NCBI RefSeq assembly: GCF_014650675.1
Contig: NZ_BMVK01000010.1
Location: forward strand, 62,001 to 126,000
Origin: Streptomyces anulatus
GTDB lineage: Bacteria; Actinomycetota; Actinomycetes; Streptomycetales; Streptomycetaceae
Direction of reading: 5' to 3'
Length of the DNA: 64,000 nucleotides
Positions 42,218 through 49,566 of the stretch are shown here, piece after piece. How positions within the stretch are numbered: the first letter of the stretch is position 1; each line of letters begins with the position of its first letter. The notes beneath the pieces were generated by a model. That model saw only the letters and a program-made list of their open reading frames with translations. It was not told the DNA's origin and ran no database searches. A program made the position numbers and the translations under genes.

Positions 42218-43309
42218 ATGAGCACACCAGAAGACATCCCCGGCGACACACCGCACGCCGTCGTCACCGGAGCCGCCGGGTTCATCGGATCGCACCTCGT
42301 GACCAGACTGCTCGCCACCGGACACCAGGTCACGGCGGTGGACGTCGCCCCCTGGCCCACGGCCCACCGGCTGCGCGCCGCCGCCCCTCACCCTGACCTG
42401 CGCTACCACGAAGCCGACCTCCGCGACACCCGCACCCTGCGACAGCTCACCCGCGGAGCACGCCGGGTCTTCCACCTCGGAGCCAACACCGAGAACCGCG
42501 CGGACCGATCCGGCCGAGCCGACCTGGACACCACGGTCGCAGGCACCGTGGCCCTCCTCGAAGCCCTCGCCGAACACCCCCCGCAGTGCGTCGTCATGAC
42601 CTCAAGCCAACTCGTCTACGGTGACAGGGCCGCACACGACACACCACAGACGGAACGTCCGCCACGCCCCACCACCCGGTTCGGCGCGGGCAAAGCAGCC
42701 GCCGAGGCCTTCCTGAGCGCCGCCGCCCACGAGACCGGCTTCCGCGCCGTGTCCGCCCGGCTCTCCAACATCGTCGGCGCCGGCATGCGGCGCGGCATCA
42801 CCCACGACTTCGTCAACCGGCTTCGCCAGGACCCGACACGGCTCACCGTCCTCGGCGACGGCAGCCAGACCCGCAGCTACCTGCACGCCGCCGACTGCGC
42901 CGCCGCACTGACCACCCTCGCAGAAGCATCCGGCGACCCGCGCTCCGCCACCTGGGAAGCATTCGAACCGTTCGACGTGTGCAACACCGACGCCACCTCG
43001 GCCGCCGACGTCGCCCGCATCGCCCTCGCCGAATTCCCCGGCACGGACGGACAAATCACCTTCGGTGCCGGACAGCGCGGCTGGAACGGAGACATCCCCA
43101 CCCTCCGCGTACAGCCGAACCGGCTCCTCGCACTCGGCTGGCAGCCACACCTCACCTCGGCACAGGCCGTACGCAGGACAGTCCGCGAACTCATCGCCGA
43201 AGGCCCGCCCGAGCCACTCGAGCCGCTCACCGCACCGGCACCGTCCCGACCCGAACCGCCCACACACCGGCACGGTTCCTCCGCCTACCTCGGCCAGCAC
43301 CATGGCTGA
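42218..43309 (+). CDS. NAD-dependent epimerase/dehydratase with substituted catalytic tyrosine
   Basis: A 363-residue extended SDR. VVTGAAGFIGSHLVTRLL binds NAD(P), SSQLVYGD aligns with the Ser/Thr strand, but the YxxxK site reads RFGAGKAAAEAF: Phe155 replaces Tyr while Lys159 is kept. C-terminal SDR features (DGSQTRSYLHAADCAAAL, VRRTVRELIAEG) are intact, so the protein is not decayed. It may have lost redox chemistry and act as a partner or binding protein, or use another residue. It lies directly before the GmhB-like gene, whose start it overlaps by 8 bp. Confidence 0.85.
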   Translation: MSTPEDIPGDTPHAVVTGAAGFIGSHLVTRLLATGHQVTAVDVAPWPTAHRLRAAAPHPDLRYHEADLRDTRTLRQLTRGARRVFHLGANTENRADRSGRADLDTTVAGTVALLEALAEHPPQCVVMTSSQLVYGDRAAHDTPQTERPPRPTTRFGAGKAAAEAFLSAAAHETGFRAVSARLSNIVGAGMRRGITHDFVNRLRQDPTRLTVLGDGSQTRSYLHAADCAAALTTLAEASGDPRSATWEAFEPFDVCNTDATSAADVARIALAEFPGTDGQITFGAGQRGWNGDIPTLRVQPNRLLALGWQPHLTSAQAVRRTVRELIAEGPPEPLEPLTAPAPSRPEPPTHRHGSSAYLGQHHG

Positions 43310-43967
43310 CCCCCGGCCCAACCCGACCGCACGCACGGAACGGACACCACAACTACGAGTCGTCCTCCTCGACCGCGACGGCGTCCTCAACGTCAACCGA
43401 CCCGACCACGTGACCCGCGCCGAACAGTGGCGATGGCTGCCCGGCGCCCTCGACGCCTGCGCCCGGCTCACTGGCCTTGGCCTGCACCTGGCCGTCGTCA
43501 CCAACCAAGCGGCCATCGGCCGCGGCCTGCTCACCGCATACGAGCTTGACCGCATCCACGACCGCATGGTCGCGGATCTCGCGGCCGTCGGCGTGCCACG
43601 TCCGGTCATCCTGCACTGCCCGCACCCACCCGCCGTCGGCTGCTCCTGCCGCAAACCACGCCCAGGACTCCTCACCGGCGCACTGGAACAGCTCCAGGCC
43701 CTCCCGGCCCAAGCCCTGCTCGTCGGGGACCACGACAGTGACCTGATGGCCGCCGCCGCAGCCGGCTGCTGGTCGCTGCACGTACGCAGCGGCCGCGGCA
43801 GACCACCCGCCGCCCACCCCGGCTGCCTCGGGAGCGTGCCCGGACTCGCCGAGGCGGCAGAGCTGATCACGACACTCACCGCGACGGACTGGCGGCGCTC
43901 GCCGCTGCCCCGCGCCGAGGGGCGGCACCCCGGCACCACTCGGCCGAGGGAAGGGGCCCGACCGTGA
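43302..43967 (+). CDS. Heptose-1,7-bisphosphate 7-phosphatase-like HAD (GmhB-type)
   Basis: A 221-residue HAD-IIIA phosphatase: VVLLDRDGVLNVNRPDHV (motif I and the NxNxxxY-like substrate loop), VVTNQAAIGRGLLT (motif II), the zinc-binding CPHPPAVGCSCRKPRPG and VGDHDSDLMAAAAAG. The Cys/His zinc site and RKPxPG are diagnostic of GmhB. It removes the C7 phosphate from heptose 1,7-bisphosphate (LmbK does the octose equivalent). A producing kinase is not seen in the window. The ATG overlaps the SDR stop and the stop overlaps the next GTG. Confidence 0.9.
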   Translation: MADPRPNPTARTERTPQLRVVLLDRDGVLNVNRPDHVTRAEQWRWLPGALDACARLTGLGLHLAVVTNQAAIGRGLLTAYELDRIHDRMVADLAAVGVPRPVILHCPHPPAVGCSCRKPRPGLLTGALEQLQALPAQALLVGDHDSDLMAAAAAGCWSLHVRSGRGRPPAAHPGCLGSVPGLAEAAELITTLTATDWRRSPLPRAEGRHPGTTRPREGARP

Positions 43968-44995
43968 AACGCGCACTGATCACCGGCGTCACCGGCCAGG
44001 ACGGCTCCTACCTCGCCGAGCACCTCCTGGAGTGCGGATACGAGGTATGGGGACTGCTGCGAGGCCAGTCCAACCCGCACCGCCGCCGCATTGAGCGACT
44101 CGCCGCCGACCTGCGGTTCGTCGAGGGCGACCTGCTCGACCAGAGCAGCCTCGTCGCCGCGGTCGACCGCGTCCAGCCCGACGAGGTCTACAACCTCGCG
44201 GCGATCTCCTATGTCCCCATGTCATGGCAGCAGACCGAACTTACCGGCGAGGTCACGGGAATGGGCGTGCTGCGGATGCTGGAGGCCATTCGTATCGTCA
44301 GCGGCCTCAGCAGGTCCGGCGCCGTTTCTCCCGGCGCCATCCGCTTCTACCAGGCGTCGTCGTCCGAGATATTCGGCAAGGTCTCCGAGGTGCCGCAGGA
44401 CGAGAACACCGTGCCGTGGCCCCGCAGCCCGTACGGCGTCGCCAAGACGTACGGGCACCTCATCACCCGCAACTACCGTGAGTCCTACGGGATGTTCGCC
44501 GCCTGCGGGATCCTCTTCAACCACGAATCCCCGCGGCGTGGGAAGGAGTTCGTCACCCGCAAGATCTCCCGGGCGGCGGCCCGGATCAGTCTGGGACTCC
44601 AGCACGAGCTCAGCCTGGGCAACCTCGACGCCGTCCGGGACTGGGGCTTCGCGGGGGACTACGTGCGCGCCATGCGCCTGATGCTGGCCCAGCCGGCACC
44701 GGGTGACTACGTGGTGGGTACCGGGCACATGCACTCCGTGCGCGACGCGGTGCGGGTCGCCTTCGAGGCGGTGGACCTGGACTGGCAGGCACACGTCGTC
44801 ATCGACACCCGCCTGACCCGCCCCGCCGAGGTGGATCTGCTGTGTGCGGACCCTAAGAAGGCCCGTACCGAGTTGGGCTGGGAACCCGAGGTCGACTTCG
44901 AGCAGCTGATCCGGATGATGGTCGAGGCCGACCTGGAGCGGATACACGCCGAGTTGGGCCGCGGTTCGGCTGCGGGAGGCATTCAGGACTGGTGA
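43964..44995 (+). CDS. GDP-mannose 4,6-dehydratase-like enzyme
   Basis: A 343-residue SDR. ALITGVTGQDGSYLAEHLLE is the GMD signature, followed by VYNLAAISYVPMSWQQ, YQASSSEIFGKVSEVPQDE, the catalytic Tyr157/Lys161 in SPYGVAKTYGH, and ILFNHESPRRGKEFVTRKIS. It is intact and full-length. Family members convert GDP-mannose, or GDP-heptose in DmhA-type enzymes, to the 4-keto-6-deoxy sugar nucleotide. The sugar here may be GDP-heptose given GmhA/GmhB/HddC-like neighbours. The product would be the substrate of the DegT aminotransferase. Confidence 0.92.
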   Translation: MKRALITGVTGQDGSYLAEHLLECGYEVWGLLRGQSNPHRRRIERLAADLRFVEGDLLDQSSLVAAVDRVQPDEVYNLAAISYVPMSWQQTELTGEVTGMGVLRMLEAIRIVSGLSRSGAVSPGAIRFYQASSSEIFGKVSEVPQDENTVPWPRSPYGVAKTYGHLITRNYRESYGMFAACGILFNHESPRRGKEFVTRKISRAAARISLGLQHELSLGNLDAVRDWGFAGDYVRAMRLMLAQPAPGDYVVGTGHMHSVRDAVRVAFEAVDLDWQAHVVIDTRLTRPAEVDLLCADPKKARTELGWEPEVDFEQLIRMMVEADLERIHAELGRGSAAGGIQDW

Positions 44996-45093
44996 CCCCG
45001 CCGCCGAACCGCCGTTGCTTGCACATGCCAAGGGACGACCCGCCCGGCACATCCGCCACCGCTGCCGCATCTGCCCTTTCCGATACTGGAGCC

Positions 45094-46845
45094 ATGGAAC
45101 ACCCCCAGCCCTTGCCGGCCACACAACCTCCCGACAGCCGCGACATCCTGGCAGGCAGCCGTGGCGCCGCCCACCTGGCGGTCGAGGGCGTATCCCACAG
45201 CCTGGGAGAGCGTCCCGTCCTGCGCGATATCTCCCTGACCGTCGCGGCGGCCGAACGGATCGGCCTCATCGGGGAGAACGGGCTCGGCAAATCCACGCTG
45301 CTGCGCGTCCTCGCCCGGGACCTGGTCCCCGAGCGGGGCGACGTGGTGCGCGCCGTCATCGGACACGTCGGCTTCCTGCCGCAGGAGCCCGGTTTCCCTG
45401 ACGCCTGGACCATCACCGACGTCCTCGACCGCGCCTACGCCGAACTCGACGCGATCGCCGCGCACCTCACCTACCTCGAACAGCGCCTGGCAGACGCCGA
45501 AGGGAACCGGACCGCCGAACTCACCGCGCTCCTCGCCGACTACGGCCGCGCCCAGGAAGCCTTCGCCGCCCGCGGCGGCTGGCAGCGAGAGGCCCGCACC
45601 GGGGAGGTGCTCGCCGTCTTCGGCCTCAGCGGCGTGCCCTCGGCGCACCCGGTGTCCCAGCTCTCCAGTGGCCAGCGGGCCCGGCTCGCGCTGGCCGAAC
45701 TCGTGCTCGCCGAACCGTCCGCGCTGCTCCTCGACGAACCCACCAACCACCTCGACGACCGGGCCGCGGACTGGCTTACCGACTGGCTGCGCCGCTACCG
45801 GGGCCCCTGCGTCGTCGCCTCCCACGACCGGAGCCTGCTCGCCACCGCCGTCACCGCCGTCGTCGACCTGGACGGGCCACGCGGCTCCGCCGTACGCCAC
45901 GGCGGCGACTACCGCGAGTACCTCGCCGAGCGGCGTGCCGCCCGTGCTCGCTGGGAACGGCAGTACGCACAGTGGTGCGAGGAGATCGCCCGTACGCGCG
46001 AACGCCTCGCCCGGGCAGGCACCGGCGCAGACGGCGGCGGCCCGAAGCGGGACCACGAGAAGATGGGTTACGACCGCACGGGCGGCAAGGTCCAGAGCGC
46101 CGCCGCCCGCAGGACCCGCGCCGCCCGCCTGGAACTGCAACGCCTCCTGGACGCCTCCGTACCGCGCCCACCCGAGCCGCTCCGATTCCATGTCGGTGCC
46201 GAGGATCCCGGGAGAACCACCGCATCGCAGCACGATGAGGCCTCGGCGGGGCCTCGTCCACCCCTGCTGCACGCTACCGGCATCGCCTTCGCCGACGTGC
46301 TGCGAGACGTTGAACTCAGCCTCCGACCAGGTGACCTCACGGTGATCGTCGGCCCCAACGGTGCGGGCAAGTCCACACTTCTGCGCATCCTTGCCGGAGT
46401 CCTGCCCGCCGACCACGGCACCCTCACTCTCCGCGACGGGACACACGTGGGATACCTGCCCCAGGAGACGACGTACGAGGACGGTCACCGAAGCCTCCTG
46501 GAGGTCTACGCGAGCCGCCGCCACCAAGGCCACGAGACCGCGGAGGCCGAACTGCGCCGCTTCGGGCTCTTCCGGCGCGGAGACCTCGCGGTGCCGGTGG
46601 ACCGCCTCTCCACGGGCCAGCGCCGCCGCCTCAGCATCGCGGAACTCTTCGCGGCCAGCCCCGACGTGCTGCTTCTGGACGAGCCGACCAACCACCTCAG
46701 CCTGCCGCTGGTCGAACAACTCCAGGAGGCCATCGAGGAGTTCACCGGACCGACGGTCCTGGTGACCCACGACCGCACGCTGCGGGAACGGTACGCGGAA
46801 AACGTGGTGGAACTGACGGACGGTGTCCTGCGCCGCCCAGGCTGA
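45094..46845 (+). CDS. ABC-F ATPase, probable ribosome-protection self-resistance protein
   Basis: A 583-residue protein with two ABC domains and no membrane segments. First domain: Walker A GENGLGKST, signature LSSGQRARLALAEL, Walker B ALLLDEPTNHLDD. Second: GPNGAGKST, LSTGQRRRLSIAELF, VLLLDEPTNHLS. The linker between them (ARARWERQYAQWCEEIARTR ... KRDHEKMGYDRTGGK) is the ribosome-contacting P-site tRNA-interaction motif. Antibiotic producers use such proteins (LmrC, OleB, TlrC) against ribosome-targeting products, so the cluster's product may bind the 50S subunit. ATG 45094 is chosen; a GTG at 44992 overlapping the dehydratase stop would add 34 unconserved residues. Confidence 0.88.
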   Translation: MEHPQPLPATQPPDSRDILAGSRGAAHLAVEGVSHSLGERPVLRDISLTVAAAERIGLIGENGLGKSTLLRVLARDLVPERGDVVRAVIGHVGFLPQEPGFPDAWTITDVLDRAYAELDAIAAHLTYLEQRLADAEGNRTAELTALLADYGRAQEAFAARGGWQREARTGEVLAVFGLSGVPSAHPVSQLSSGQRARLALAELVLAEPSALLLDEPTNHLDDRAADWLTDWLRRYRGPCVVASHDRSLLATAVTAVVDLDGPRGSAVRHGGDYREYLAERRAARARWERQYAQWCEEIARTRERLARAGTGADGGGPKRDHEKMGYDRTGGKVQSAAARRTRAARLELQRLLDASVPRPPEPLRFHVGAEDPGRTTASQHDEASAGPRPPLLHATGIAFADVLRDVELSLRPGDLTVIVGPNGAGKSTLLRILAGVLPADHGTLTLRDGTHVGYLPQETTYEDGHRSLLEVYASRRHQGHETAEAELRRFGLFRRGDLAVPVDRLSTGQRRRLSIAELFAASPDVLLLDEPTNHLSLPLVEQLQEAIEEFTGPTVLVTHDRTLRERYAENVVELTDGVLRRPG

Positions 46846-47454
46846 GAGCGATCCCCTCGCCGTCCACCGGGATCACTTCGCGGTCTGTGCACGGCTGGGT
46901 GCACCGGTCCTAGCGTGCCGGACACCGCATTAGTCCGTCCTGCTGACCGGGTGTAGTGCCCGGAAAGGTCGGCGAAACCGTTGTGGCTGCCGAGACGGCG
47001 GTAGCCGGGCCCTGCCCGCCCGGCAGCAGTCGGTGATCACTTCTCGCGCAGCGGGACCGAGAGATGACTCGGATCCGTTCCGGGCGAAGAGAAGGTCAGC
47101 TGCGCGCCGGTCGGGTTGGCCTCAGTTGGCTTGGCCTAGCTCTTGGTGCGACACCAGCCTTATCGCGCTGAGTGCTAAGAACGCGTTGTCCGTGCAGGTC
47201 CCATCGGAAAGCGTGACATTTTCGCCAACGATGCGCCTGTGTGTCTGCGCGGTTCGGCGAGAACCCGATTCAGCGCGAGGATCACCTTGATCGGGCGATC
47301 GTCTTGCACGTGGTAAACCTTCCAGAAGCTAAATCATGTGCAATCGCAGATGTAGATGGCCTACCGGACCGGCTGGCTTCCGAGAGGCGCAGGAAATGTG
47401 CAAGGCCGTGGCCTTGGCTGCTGACCGAGTCGGCGCCGGGACTCTCGTTGCTGC
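46846..47454. other. 600-bp gene-free stretch after the ABC-F gene
   Basis: No frame on either strand combines a start signal, domain and coherent codon bias. The minus strand around 46930-47000 reads YRRLGSHNGFADLSGHYTRS, which looks faintly protein-like but is unidentified. No intrinsic terminator with a clear GC stem was found by eye. The stretch ends in an integrase relic. Confidence 0.4.
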
Positions 47455-47670
47455 CCGGTGCCCGTCCCGCCCGTACTCGTCCGTATGTTGCGCGAGCACA
47501 TAGAACGCTTCGGTGTCGCGCCTGACGGACGTCTGTTTCGCAACGCGGAGGGAAACTACATCGAGGCTGCGGTGTACGGCATCACATAGGGACGGGCGCG
47601 TGACGCCACACTCACCCTCGACGAGCACGCCCTTTCCCTGGCGAAGAGCCCCTACGACCTGCGCCACGCG
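47455..47670 (+). pseudogene. Tyrosine integrase relic with in-frame TAG
   Basis: The reading PVPVPPVLVRMLREHIERFG, VAPDGRLFRNAEGNYIEAAV, YGIT-stop-GRARDATLTL, DEHALSLAKSPYDLRHA is the catalytic core of a Streptomyces tyrosine integrase up to and including the intact DLRH box. The Trp expected in YGITW(A)RAR is TAG (47587-47589), and the region with the nucleophilic Tyr is missing. It is the same integrase family as the fragment at 4763-4958, which contains the part just downstream. It lies right after the biosynthetic locus in the same orientation. Confidence 0.75.
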
Positions 47671-47802
47671 CGCCCGAGTCGGACCTTGGCCCGGAAATGC
47701 CCCGTAACAGCTGGTCACTCGTAATTCGACCCACGGGTCCAATGTGCGCAACGATGGGCGCCTGCCAGGGAAATCCCCTGGTCAGGCGCCCTTCTGCGGT
47801 GT

Positions 47803-49326
47803 CTAGAAGAAGCCCAGCTTCTTCGGCGAGTACGACACCAGGAGGTTCTTCGTCTGCTGGTAGTGCTCCAGCATCATCTTGTGGTTCTCCCTGCCGATGC
47901 CCGACTGCTTGTAGCCGCCGAATGCCGCATGCGCCGGGTAGGCGTGGTAGCAGTTCGTCCAGACCCTGCCCGCCTTGATCCCGCGCCCCGCCCGGTAGGC
48001 CGTGTTGACGTCGCGGGTCCAGACTCCGGCCCCCAGCCCGTACAGGGTGTCGTTCGCCGTGCTGATGGCGTCGTCGAAGTCGGTGAAGGACGTCACGGCC
48101 ACGACCGGACCGAAGATCTCCTCCTGGAAGACCCGCATCCGGTTGTTGCCCTCGAAGATCGTCGGCTGGACGTAGTAGCCGCCCGCCAGCTCGCCGCCGT
48201 GCTCGATGCGCCGGCCACCCGTCAGGATCTTCGCTCCCTCCTGCTGCCCGATGTCCAGGTACGAAAGGATCTTCTGCAGCTGGTCGTTGGAGGCCTGGGC
48301 GCCGATCATCGTGTCGGTGTCCAGGGGGTGACCCGGCACGATCTGTTCCGTGCGGGCGATGGCCGCCTCCAGGAACGCGCCGTAGTGGCCGCGCTGAATG
48401 AGAGCGCGCGACGGGCACGTGCACACCTCGCCCTGGTTGAGGGCGAACATGGTGAAACCTTCGAGAGCCTTGTCGAGGAAGTCGTCGTCGGCGCGCGAGA
48501 CGTCGTCGAAGAAGATGTTCGGCGACTTGCCGCCCAGCTCCAACGTCACCGGCTTGATGTTCTCGGAGGCGTACTGCATGATCAGCCGCCCCGTCGTGGT
48601 CTCGCCCGTGAAGGCGATCTTCGCGACGCGCGGGCTGGAGGCGAGCGGCTTCCCGGCTTCCACTCCGAAGCCGTTGACGATGTTGACGACGCCGGGCGGA
48701 AGCAGATCCGCCACCAGATTCAGCCAGTAGTGGATCGAGGCGGGCGTCTGCTCGGCCGGCTTGAGCACCACCGCGTTGCCCGCGGCGAGCGCCGGGGCCA
48801 GCTTCCAGGTGGCCATCAGGATGGGGAAGTTCCACGGGATGATCTGGCCGACCACCCCCAGCGGCTCGTGGAAGTGGTACGCGACGGTGTCGTCGTCGAT
48901 CTCGCTGAGCGAGCCCTCCTGGGCGCGCAGAGCCCCCGCGAAGTAGCGGAAGTGGTCGATGGCCAGCGGAATGTCGGCCGCCAGCGTCTCCCGCACCGGC
49001 TTGCCGTTCTCCCAGCTCTCGGCGACCGCCAGCTCCTCGAGGTGGGCCTCCATCCGGTCGGCGATCCTGTTCAGCACCGAGGCCCGGTCCCCGGCGGATG
49101 TGGCGCCCCAGCCCGGAGCCGCCGCATGGGCGGCGTCCAGGGCCAGTTCGATGTCCTCGGACGTGCCGCGCGCGATCTCGGTGAACGGGCGGCCGTTGAC
49201 AGGGCTCGGGTTCTCGAAGTACTGGCCCCGGGCCGGCGGGACGTACGCGCCGCCGATCCAGTGGTCGTAGCGGGACGCGTACGTGACGATCGCGCCCTCG
49301 GTACCCGGCGCAGCGTAGCGGGTCAT
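47803..49326 (-). CDS. NAD-dependent aldehyde dehydrogenase (ExaC/AldA-like)
   Basis: A 507-residue aldehyde dehydrogenase with the NAD-binding FTGETTTGRLIMQYA, the general base in TLELGGKSPNIFFDD and the catalytic Cys in NQGEVCTCPSRALIQ. The N-terminal YDHWIGGAYVPPARGQYFEN and the C-terminus ..SYSPKKLGFF are typical of the ExaC/AcoD group that oxidises acetaldehyde and small aldehydes. It is followed upstream by a GAF-domain regulator gene on the same strand, a usual pairing. The intergenic region carries an inverted repeat and a 16-bp direct repeat. Confidence 0.92.
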   Translation of the reverse strand: MTRYAAPGTEGAIVTYASRYDHWIGGAYVPPARGQYFENPSPVNGRPFTEIARGTSEDIELALDAAHAAAPGWGATSAGDRASVLNRIADRMEAHLEELAVAESWENGKPVRETLAADIPLAIDHFRYFAGALRAQEGSLSEIDDDTVAYHFHEPLGVVGQIIPWNFPILMATWKLAPALAAGNAVVLKPAEQTPASIHYWLNLVADLLPPGVVNIVNGFGVEAGKPLASSPRVAKIAFTGETTTGRLIMQYASENIKPVTLELGGKSPNIFFDDVSRADDDFLDKALEGFTMFALNQGEVCTCPSRALIQRGHYGAFLEAAIARTEQIVPGHPLDTDTMIGAQASNDQLQKILSYLDIGQQEGAKILTGGRRIEHGGELAGGYYVQPTIFEGNNRMRVFQEEIFGPVVAVTSFTDFDDAISTANDTLYGLGAGVWTRDVNTAYRAGRGIKAGRVWTNCYHAYPAHAAFGGYKQSGIGRENHKMMLEHYQQTKNLLVSYSPKKLGFF

Positions 49327-49395
49327 CTCAGTGGCCTCCCGGATCCGGTGCCGCCCGACGTTGGACGGCCCTCGGCGCGAGGCTAGGGACGGGGA

Positions 49396-49416
49396 CGTTG
49401 CAAGGGCGTTGCAACG
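49396..49416. promoter_or_regulatory. 8-bp inverted repeat in the aldehyde dehydrogenase control region
   Basis: CGTTGCAA (49396-49403) and TTGCAACG (49409-49416) form a perfect inverted repeat with a 5-base spacer, 70-90 bp upstream of the dehydrogenase start. It probably overlaps the promoter. The binding protein is unknown; the adjacent GAF regulator is the first candidate. Confidence 0.5.
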
Positions 49417-49447
49417 GCGTCGCGGAGGGGCCCTTCACCGGTCGTCT

Positions 49448-49487
49448 GTCGTCACAGTCCCGTGGTGGTCCGTCGTCACAGTCCCGT
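49448..49487. repeat. Two 16-bp direct repeats upstream of the aldehyde dehydrogenase gene
   Basis: GTCGTCACAGTCCCGT occurs at 49448-49463 and again at 49472-49487, exactly 24 bp apart. A diverged inverted copy (CGACGACAGGTCCC) follows near 49498. Tandem copies at about -120 to -165 from the gene are typical of activator sites, which fits regulation by the GAF-domain protein encoded next door. Confidence 0.55.
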
Positions 49488-49566
49488 CGCGGCCGGGCGA
49501 CGACAGGTCCCGGGGCGTGTTTCGAAAGTCCCGTCTGCTCGGCGACGCCTGGCACGCCCGCACGCC

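Noticed and set aside
46920..47050. Possible small RNA or gene fragment after the ABC-F gene
   Set aside because: No promoter, terminator or recognisable fold could be supported by eye.
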